Origin: Microbotryomycetes sp. JL201
Taxonomy: Eukaryota; Basidiomycota; Microbotryomycetes
NCBI GenBank assembly: GCA_033819885.1
Contig: JAQYUZ010000057.1
Coordinates: 33,057-97,056, forward strand
Reading direction: 5' to 3'
DNA: 64,000 nucleotides
The translations under genes were made by a program, and so were the position numbers. The notes beneath the pieces were generated by a model. It ran no database searches, was not told the DNA's origin, and saw only the letters and a list, made by a program, of their open reading frames with translations. Shown here one piece after another: positions 56,384-64,000 of the stretch; positions within the stretch are counted from its first letter, which is position 1, and every line of letters begins with the position of its first letter.

Positions 56384-58273
56384 CTATCTCGTTTCTCGGA
56401 GACGTTTTTCTGACCTCCTCGCATCAAACAACGCTGCGCCTTCGTTGACCCATCCTCCTTGCCACGCGTCAGCTGTACGAATAGCTTCTCGCCATGACGC
56501 TACCCCTCCGATCGAGCCGTATTTTGCTCTCTCTGTGCCGAGTACGAGGTCAAGGTCCTGAGCCTGAGACGCCACAAACTGCTGCAGGAAATCGGCCGGG
56601 GAGCTTGCAAACGACGCGAGGAACGTGCGCTTGAGGTTACTTGTCCTAGCCGTGGCCGCTTCAGCTGCAATCTGCTTGCGTTTCGCACGAGAGACAGGTG
56701 GAAAAAGGGAAAGTGGTCAACTTTTTGTGGGCTGGTTGCAGAATCTGACGCACCCGCTCGTCTAGACTCATGATTTCTTTAATCTTGTCGCTTTGCGCCA
56801 TCAACTGTCCGTACACTTGTTCAATTTCCAGTCGAGCAGGGTCGGGCACGTAAATGGTGAAATCGAAAGCGGCATGCTGTCGCGCGCCTGCAGCCTCGTT
56901 GGCACTGTCCGTGCACGTCAGTGTGATCGTCGTGCAAGGGCTCGGAAACACTGACTGTATCGTGTGCTCAATCATGACAGGCTGTAACGGCATCATGAAT
57001 CGATTGACGTATTCCGGCAAGTGGTGAAACATGACTCGGTCTTGGTTGTCAAAGAGCTGTGCGAGCAGATAGTGGGTGTTTGTGCGCTATTGTAAAGTCG
57101 AACAGCAGTCGCAACTAACCGGCCTCAAGCTCGCATCGGTTCTAATGTGCCTCTTGTCTTCGTCCTGCAGGTTGTGCGCCTTGACGTAGGCCCACAACGC
57201 TTGCAAGATTGTCGGTCGGTCTGCTTCTGGCAGGTCGAGTAGGGTGGCGACGGGCGGCACGAGCGCGAACCGTTCCGGACGATGGTCCAGGAACAAGCTG
57301 ATGCGCAGTTGTGTGTCGATCGAGCTCGACAGTGAAACGGACAACCCAGATGGCGCTTGCGGACCCGGAGCAGGTCGTTGCCACTGCGACCGACGTCAGT
57401 TCGAGAGCACTAAGTAGGTTGTCGCACAAGTGCACTCGCCTCGAACGGTCCCGCTCGGTCATATAACGTCGGATCTCGATCGGTTTCGATGACCGCTCGG
57501 CTGATGTAGTGCGTCAGCGGTAGTTTCGGCTCGAGTGTAGTCTGTGTGCGCGCCGCGCATGAGCGAATATAGACCGGGAAAGTTAGGTCGAGGCCAGAGA
57601 GTCTACGCGAGGACGTACGGCTCCGAGGATCTCGCCGGTCACTTTGATATCGATTTTTGGCACATTGTCGCCAGATTGGTAATTGGGTTGCGGCGCTTCG
57701 TCTGGGTTGCTCGAGATTTGCCACGGCTGGTTTGACAGCGTTGCAGTGACGTGCACACGCAACGTTCGTCGGGCCTATAGGCGGAGCGGGATATCAGTAG
57801 GCTTCCCACTGACGAGAACCAGGCCGCCGCGTGACTGACGCCCGAAACACGAGTCCCTGCCATGCGCTCCGAGATTTCAGTCTTGCGGCGCGAGACGTGC
57901 CAGTCGAGCTTGCGTTCAATCTGCTGCAATTTGGAGTAGCTGTCCGACATTGATTCGAGTGCGTCCGTCGACGGTTGCAATCGTTGATGTGTTATGCCGT
58001 GGTCTCGTGCAGAGGCACTGAACGAGGGGAGCGAGCGGTCTGTCGGCCGTCGGCGTCTGCAGAGCCGGCAAGAAGTAGCTGTGAGCACCGTATACATGTG
58101 TGCCGAAATGGGTGCGCCTACTTTGCTGCGCGCAAGCCTTCGTTGCCGTCGACGAACGCGTTGCCGCCGACGCCGTGCGGCTGTTGCTGATGCGCGCCAG
58201 TGGCAGCAAGACCAACAGGTGCAACTGATGCTCCTGGAGGCACAGCCACTCCCGGCCGGGCAGAGTACGCCAT
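56384..58273 (-). CDS. SWIB-domain chromatin-remodelling subunit (SMARCD/SNF12/RSC6 type)
   Basis: Exons 58273-58122, 58056-57840, 57774-57619, 57541-57428, 57383-57120, 57056-56754, 56674-56384; 498 residues, in the family range. Order: low-complexity Ala/Pro/Gly start, RRRPTDRSLP, a coiled SDSYSKLQQIERKLDWHVSR, ARRTLRVHV with QPWQISS, then the SWIB domain (RPERFALVPPVATLLDL, ILQALWAYVKAHNLQDEDKR), and a helical C-terminus. These proteins are accessory subunits of SWI/SNF or RSC. SMARCD, Snf12 and Rsc6 cannot be told apart from sequence reading alone. Intron 57384-57427 is 44 nt. It converges with LAA1 with 25 bp between stop codons. Confidence 0.85.
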
Positions 58274-58565
58274 TGCAAGAACTCGGGCTGGCGTTGACAA
58301 ACAGTCGGACGAGATGCGGGCCCGAGCCTAGAGTTTGGCAGCCTGCCGAAGGTCAACTTGGCTTGAACGGTGTGTGTCGGTCTGCTGCCGGTGAGTTCGA
58401 GCGAGCGCAGGCGGTTCAAGTGAAAGCCGAGCCGAGATGGGGCGAGCGGTCCGTTTCTGCTCTCGTACGCCCGACTCGGTCCAGAAGCCGGCACGCATAC
58501 GTCACGAGCAGAAACCGGACCAGCCGCAGAGCTCTACTGGCGCCCAAGACGCTGCGCGTAACGCC

Positions 58566-61002
58566 ATGGCCGCCGCCGCCGTGGCACAGGTCGGACGCGC
58601 CGCACACGCCGTGCACGACATACTGTGGCAGCCCGTGCATAGAGGCGCACTCGGACTCGTACACGCTGCCAGAGACGCACTCGGCGCACCGCTCGGAAAT
58701 GCCCAAGGCGACGCCAACGCCATCGCACCGCACGGCACCGCCACAGCTAGTGCAGCGGCTCGCATGCATCGCAACCCCACCATAGAGTCTCCGTCCGCGC
58801 TCTCATTCCTGACCAGGTCAGCCCACACGCACTCGTGAGGCCAAACTCGAACGCAGCGATAGAACTCATCGCGCTCGGGCCCCTCCCTGCAGCTCATTCT
58901 TCTGCGGCATCGTCGCTCTATCCGTCATCTCGAACCGGATACAAGCAGTCGTACCGCCGCGGCGTGCATTGCATCAGGCACCGTCGCCTACCGTATGCCG
59001 CTTTCTGCGCCTGCCGAGCTTGCTCCTACTCTTGCGCGTTGTCATGCTTCTCACCGTCACGATTCTCGTCGCGCGGGGCTACGACCCTGTTGCTTGGCCA
59101 CTGCTCGGACCTGTCGCCCGAGTTACGACATGGTCGACAACCTGGGCCGGCAAGTCGAGCCTGCAGAAGCTATTTGACAACGACGTCATATCTGTTAATG
59201 CAGATCAAATCTGCTGGGAAGTATTTCTCGCAGTCGGATTGGCTGCAATCACCGAAAACTTTATGCGAGCCCTGCTCGACGACTTGAGCGCGCCGGAATT
59301 CAACTTGCTCGGATTCTCCTTCTTGTTGCACGTTGGGTCAGCGATCTCTCACAACGACAAGCACGACGATGTGCCTCAGCCGATCGACTTGTATCTTCAC
59401 TTGCTGATCGTCACGGCAGAGATGCTGCACTTACACTTGTCATTCGCGCTCACGCCACCGCTGCCGCCTTTGCGGTTGGCCATTTCGGGATTCTGGTCCG
59501 TCATGAGTCAAATAGTTGCCGTCAGAGGTCTGGTCCGACTGTGGCGCGGGGACGACTTGGACGGAAGAGTGGCTTGGCAGTCAATGTTGTGGTCGGCGAG
59601 TGTGCCACAGATGACAATGGAAGCCATGGCAGCGTTGACAATCACGTTGCGTCTCATTACCGCAATTTTGCGCAAAGAAGAGGTAAACATTTTCAATCCA
59701 CATCCTGACGGATACTGAGCAGGATTCGCACAGGTGTCCGTGCCCAGCGTGTTTGGTCACGAAGCTCATTTCCCTCGCGCGAGCGACGATTTTGCGATCG
59801 CTGTCGTTCGGTCAGTTGTCACTCATCTCAAGTTTTGACGCCTTTGGCTTACATTGCTTGCACAGCTATGGCGGAGCCTGCCTGGCGCAAACGCGACTGG
59901 CTGGCCTTGCGAACGAAGTCTCGCCGCTGCGTATCCTCGCACCAGCTCCTCTCGCTCTCGTCGGTCTTCAACTTCCTCCTGTTTCCGACAGTGATCGAAA
60001 TGTCGGCCCGTACGTTCAGCTTGGTCGCGGATCAGACTTGCATATCAAGTGGACGGAATCGCCAGATGGAAGAGTTCCTTTGTGCGGGGGATTGGAGACG
60101 GAAATAAAACGTGTCGAGACGGTCGAAAGGTCAGGAGGAGGGCCATCGAATACACGAGAGAGACGTCAAGGTCGAGAAGTGTGGAAGTACGTAACGAGTT
60201 TCGGTTCGGTGAGGGGTTTGACTGATATTTGGCTGTTGCAGCGTCGTTCGGCTCGTCTTAAAAATGGCTTTTTACATCGTTTATCGGTCTCATCAGCTTG
60301 TTCGTCAGCGATATCGCTTGCTCAAACGAGCAGTTGGCCTGTCGTCGGACGAGCAGGTTTTGAATGACGATTGGCGTACGAACGAAGACGCTGAGGAGGA
60401 CGACGACAAAGACTGGGAACCTTTGCGGCAAGATTACAGCGACAACGAATCTGATGTCGGATCGGACGATGAATCAGAGGCCGAGACTGACTCGTACGAC
60501 GACCATCCGACGCTGCTGTTGCGCGACCTGAGGGACGGTGACAGTGACGCGCTGACACCCGTCCTTGTCGCGCATCACCTGTCCGGTTCAGCGATGACGC
60601 GACGACAATACCGCATGCTGGCAACAGCGCCTGGCTCGTCTGTTGCTTTATCGAGTGCAGTCGAGGAACGTCAAATCGAGTTGAGGAACAGGGCGCGAGA
60701 GCGAGGCTTGCAAGAAGGCTGGGAGCAAGAGCAAAGGAGGGCAATCGACGAAAGCAGACAACGATTCTGCGTCGTGTGCGCTGTTGAGGAACGAACGATT
60801 GTCTTGTGGCCGTGCAGTGAGTTGTTTTTCCTTGGCGGATAGCGACGCGACGGCCAATGTTGACATACGTGCTGTGAAAGGATGCTTGACACTGTGCGAC
60901 GATTGCCGCTCAAATCTGGCTGAACGTACGCCTGCTTCGCAACACCTCTGTCCAACGTGTCGGGCGCCAGTCAAGGGATTCTCAAAGCTGTTTATACCGT
61001 AG
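58566..61002 (+). CDS. Multi-pass membrane RING-finger ubiquitin ligase
   Basis: Exons 58566-58816, 58893-59682, 59734-59831, 59866-60186, 60242-60816, 60881-61002; 718 residues. Hydrophobic segments include LSFLTSSFFCGIVALSVI, LPSLLLLLRVVMLLTVTILV and FLAVGLAAITENFMRALL. The C-terminus is a RING finger CVVCAVEERTIVLWPCRCLTLC..C plus CPTCRAPVKGFSKLFIP, assembled over the last intron. The TM-plus-C-terminal-RING layout resembles Asi1/Asi3-like inner nuclear membrane or ER ligases; the exact family is unproven. An acidic stretch (NESDVGSDDESEAETDSYDD) precedes the RING. Intron 59832-59865 is only 34 nt. ATG 58566 was chosen; an in-frame extension to 58437 lacks family support. Confidence 0.8.
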
Positions 61003-61056
61003 CAATACAGTGCCGTTATACAGAATTCGATGAAACACTTTCAACGGGACGATAGT

Positions 61057-62265
61057 TCACAACCTTGCCACCAACTTCTTGCCCGCAACACTGCCAGACT
61101 TGATTTTGTTCAATGCCCCATTCAATCCCTCGAGGCCGCCCGAGACGGAGCTGTATGGCAGTGGCTTGAAACTGCCTGAAGCGAGAGCGTCTTCGAGATC
61201 TCGCAAACGTTGCGCGGCGAGCGTTTGATCGGCAGGCTTTGGCGGCCACGTGAACACGAGCAAGCGGAGCGGCTAGATATCCGCAAGGTTCCTCGTCGTC
61301 AGCATGTTTCACGAGTCGGAATCTAGCGGACGGACCTGGTTCAACGTAGTGAATACATAGACCCAGTCGACGACAAAGCCCGGTTTTGGCTTGCTGAACA
61401 TTGGCGCTGGTAGCGTCCTGACGATCCTGCCACCGCCTGGAGCCATCAAAGTTTGGCATCTTGTTGACGAATCGCCTTCCGAGTAGCAATCGAGCGCCAA
61501 CTTGATCGGCTTTGTCGAGTCCTTGGCGAATCCGTGCTGAGCTAGATCCTTGAGCAGATCCGCGTCTGTCGACTTGTACGACAATGTCAGTGTCGCTCCG
61601 TAAGATTTGAGCAGATCGAACGACGAGGGCGAAGACAGTGTTATGATAGGCCTAGTTGAAGAGAGCATCCGAATGAACTGGATGGCACTTTGGCCGAGAC
61701 CAGTCGATGCAGAGTAGATGAGAATCTGATTGCAGACACAGTCAGCTGGTATTCTGACAGAGGACGCGTCGCGACTTGCCGGCGACTGCTCGTCAAGGCC
61801 ATTCTCTGCCGCATACCCGAGCAGCTTCTGTTCGATACTAAGCACGGCAGTCAGATAGCTCAACGGCAGGGGTGCACCTTGCTCGGTCGTGACATTGCCC
61901 GGAAGCTTGATCAACGTGTCGACGTTGGAGACGACATACTCTGCAAACGCTCCGTTCGCCGAGCTCGAGCAGGTATATACCATACCAGCGACGCGGTCGT
62001 TGACGCGCCACTCTCGCCCAGCCTGATCTCGCACACCTTGGACACCGGAACCGAGCTCGATGATTTTGCCAGCAAAGTCGCATCCGACAACAAAACCGCC
62101 AAACCGCGCAATTTGCGCCTTGATATCGATTGCGTTCAGTCCGACTGCTTCAACCTGAATGAGGACTTGGCCTTTGCCGGGTAAAGGCACAGGGATCGTG
62201 GTCACTGATGCTTGACGCATAAAGCTCGTTGTCAGCGCCTTCATCTTCGAGGGTCGCCCTGCCAT
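61057..62265 (-). CDS. Zinc-independent MDR oxidoreductase (alcohol dehydrogenase-like)
   Basis: Exons 62265-61780, 61725-61336, 61272-61057; 363 residues. GroES-like half: KGQVLIQVEAVGLNAIDIKA, VVGCDFAGKIIELGSGV, RVNDRVAGMVY. Rossmann half: ILIYSASTGLGQSAIQFIRM, SYGATLTLSYKS. The C-terminal QKL-type ending reads KSGSVAGKKLVARL. The zinc ligands of ADH are absent (DIKAQIARFGGFVVGCDFAG), so it fits quinone-reductase/enoyl-reductase-like MDRs such as the fungal toxD/trans-enoyl reductase group; substrate unknown. Intron 61726-61779 (gcaagt..aatcag, 54 nt) is read through by a plain frame, but removing it joins DEQSP to ILIYSAS as in homologues. Confidence 0.8.
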
Positions 62266-62521
62266 GACACGCAAATCGTGGGCGCAGAAGGGTACACAAG
62301 CACTTGGGTCGTCGCCGCTAGCAGACAAGGCTTGTACTCGGTTCGAGCATCGCCATTGCCGTGATGCCGGGCCTCGCTTCGGCGCCCGCGGCAAAGATCG
62401 GACCCTATGCACAACAAACAAAGCAATGACGGGGCAGCAAGGCAGCAGCGAATGATGATGTATTGCACAGACTATCAACAACAAAAGCACCAAATGAAAG
62501 AATCTGTCACGATCAGACAAG

Positions 62522-64000
62522 TCACCTACCCTTGGCCCACCGGGCCATCAACTCCGCAGTTTCAATCTCTGCCCACCTCACATCTTGAAACGCCTTGTCA
62601 ACGCGTGTTTTGACTTGGACGTCCTGCGCCTCGGATGCCGAAAACCTGCCAAAGTCGTCAAACGGTTCGCTCAACAACGATTGATAAAGGTCTGCGAGGG
62701 CCGGCGACAGCTTGCGCAAACACTCGACCGTTTTGAATCCTCGACGTCCGCCTCCCCACAGTCCAGAACGGCAGTCGAGAAGTAACTGAACTGTTGCGTC
62801 TGCATTGTCAAAGTAAAGTGGATCCCAAACCGTCGCAATTTCCAAAGCGTCGGCGCTTGGCTTGAGGTTCGCCCAAAAGACTTTCAGCAGAACGTAAATC
62901 AAGCTCTCGTAGTCGTGTCGCAGGTGATGTACGAACCCTGCCTCGGCTTCCACCTCGCTGCGTCCGCACTTTTTCAAAACGCGATATGTCTCAACGGCTT
63001 CGAGCACGTTGACGGCCATGGTGTCGATAGTTCCAGTACGCTCGGACCTGTTGCCAACGAGTTTGCTGTTGCTCAACGACGCGACAACCGCACAATCCCA
63101 ATCGATCAGGACGAGACGACCGTCGTTGTGCAGAATGTTTGAGCTGCTAATGTCGCAGTGCAGCACACCGGCTACCTGCTTGAGCTCTGTGAGGACATTA
63201 AACGCATCTTTAATGATGCATAGTAATTGCGATGGTGTCGGGCTCGGATGCCTTGTGAGTGGCTGCGGCAGTGCGGGCCTTGGGTTTCGACAAATGATGA
63301 GCGTGTATTGTCTCTGATCAAGCGGCTGGACGTCGGAGTTGTGTGACCGGCATAGCTCGACCGATCCGAGCACCGCAGAGAGGCAGTCCATGGTCTTTGG
63401 CGACAAAAGCGACTGCTTCTCTTCGATGGCCGCCCAGACCTTGGACTCACGGTATCGCCGATCATGTGCGACCGCCTGACGCTTGAGCACTAGTTCTGAA
63501 AGCTCCTGTCGGCTGAATTGGTACGCAATCGTGCCCCGGGAGAACGGAGAGTGATGCGGCAGAAACGCGCTTGCGAGGTTGATCGGTTCGTACAGCTCCA
63601 TCTCATACTGTTTCAGAAGTTTTTGCGGCAAAAGGTCGGTTCGCACGAAAGCGGGAGCGATTCCCTCGTCGTCTGAAAGCGAGTATCGGAACGCGGGAAA
63701 AAGTCCGACCTGCCACGGTTTCAGATTCACCATGATGTGAACAAGCGCGGCCAGGGTGCTTGCACCTGTCGACCAGCAGTCGGAAGTAGTTGCAACGAAA
63801 AGAGCTTCGCGACTGAGCAGCATCATCGTGCAAGTATTGCCGCAGATTGCGACGCCCGGTACCAGAGTGCGAAACGGCTGTGCAGCCATTATTGCGATCA
63901 GCATTGCTGCCAGCTGCGCAAGCTTTGGCGGAAGTGCCGAGCTCCGTGTCTTTGCGGAGAACTTGACGTTGGTCGTCGTGAACTCGAATGAGGCAAGGAT
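62522..64000 (-). CDS. FunK1-like fungal protein kinase, 5' end outside window
   Basis: One open frame to the window edge (492 residues, reading FEFTTTNVKFSAKTRS near the edge). It has the FunK1 layout: a long N-terminal region (WQVGLFPAFRYSLSDDEGI; SRGTIAYQFSR), then the catalytic loop LHCDISSSNIL, LVLIDWDCAV, ERTGTIDTMAVNVLEA and HHLRHDYESLIYVLL. The catalytic Asp and the Asn of the loop are kept, but the usual HRD is HCD and the DFG position reads DWD. FunK1 kinases are a lineage-expanded fungal family of unclear function. The stop at 62522 may instead be a donor (ggtaggt) leading into a further exon. Confidence 0.75.
   Translation of the reverse strand: MLASFEFTTTNVKFSAKTRSSALPPKLAQLAAMLIAIMAAQPFRTLVPGVAICGNTCTMMLLSREALFVATTSDCWSTGASTLAALVHIMVNLKPWQVGLFPAFRYSLSDDEGIAPAFVRTDLLPQKLLKQYEMELYEPINLASAFLPHHSPFSRGTIAYQFSRQELSELVLKRQAVAHDRRYRESKVWAAIEEKQSLLSPKTMDCLSAVLGSVELCRSHNSDVQPLDQRQYTLIICRNPRPALPQPLTRHPSPTPSQLLCIIKDAFNVLTELKQVAGVLHCDISSSNILHNDGRLVLIDWDCAVVASLSNSKLVGNRSERTGTIDTMAVNVLEAVETYRVLKKCGRSEVEAEAGFVHHLRHDYESLIYVLLKVFWANLKPSADALEIATVWDPLYFDNADATVQLLLDCRSGLWGGGRRGFKTVECLRKLSPALADLYQSLLSEPFDDFGRFSASEAQDVQVKTRVDKAFQDVRWAEIETAELMARWAKGR

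Noticed and set aside
57994-58838. Plus-strand open frames of 263 and 133 codons over the SWIB gene start
   Set aside because: Mostly antisense to the SWIB gene N-terminus; only the part from 58566 is used by the RING gene.

Overview
The window is nuclear DNA of a fungus, most likely a basidiomycete. The evidence is about 26 recognisable eukaryotic genes in 64 kb, almost all split by 45-80 nt introns with GTNNGT donors and a CTNAC branch site, plus fungal families such as a CFEM-type protein, FunK1-type kinase, Nop9, Asa1 and a fused BioD-BioA. A small-genome Pucciniomycotina member would fit, but I cannot fix the genus. I rebuilt gene models by hand from reading frames and splice sites. Most close exactly in frame with family-like lengths. 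Models that do not close are marked.

Layout. 1-6.8 kb: 3' part of NOP9, a CFEM-like secreted/GPI protein, two serine-rich proteins, and GINS subunit PSF1. 6.9-11.3 kb: an unresolved gene and a third, large serine-rich protein. 12.07-14.04 kb: a large imperfect palindrome made of two head-to-head copies of a decayed gene, with no recognisable gene within about 0.5 kb on either side. 14.5-20.9 kb: sterol-desaturase-family enzyme, METTL3/IME4-type m6A RNA methyltransferase, ribosomal protein eS7 and CTF8. 21-31 kb: C2H2 nucleolar-like protein, F-box/LRR-like protein, CoA-type Nudix hydrolase, ASTRA subunit ASA1, and an NAD malic enzyme carrying an assembly gap inside an intron. 31.5-42.2 kb: a thioredoxin fold that has lost its CxxC, a four-helix MARVEL-like membrane protein, two poorly resolved genes, a 14-exon aldehyde dehydrogenase and an F-box protein with a charged tail. 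42.8-47.1 kb: two biotin-synthesis genes, tail to tail (BioF with a peroxisomal-type C-terminus, and a fused BioD-BioA). 47.3-64 kb: ENV7/STK16-like kinase, the 2,101-residue HEAT protein LAA1/HEATR5, a SWIB-domain SMARCD/SNF12/RSC6 subunit, a multi-pass RING ubiquitin ligase, an MDR oxidoreductase and a FunK1-like kinase cut by the window end.

Most genes are unrelated housekeeping genes; only the biotin pair forms a pathway unit. The features that deserve attention are the palindrome, an unusually high share of GC-AG introns (8 of roughly 110 modelled), several introns of 34-47 nt, a start codon apparently split by an intron, and the cysteine-less thioredoxin. No tRNA, rRNA, CRISPR array or intact transposon was found.
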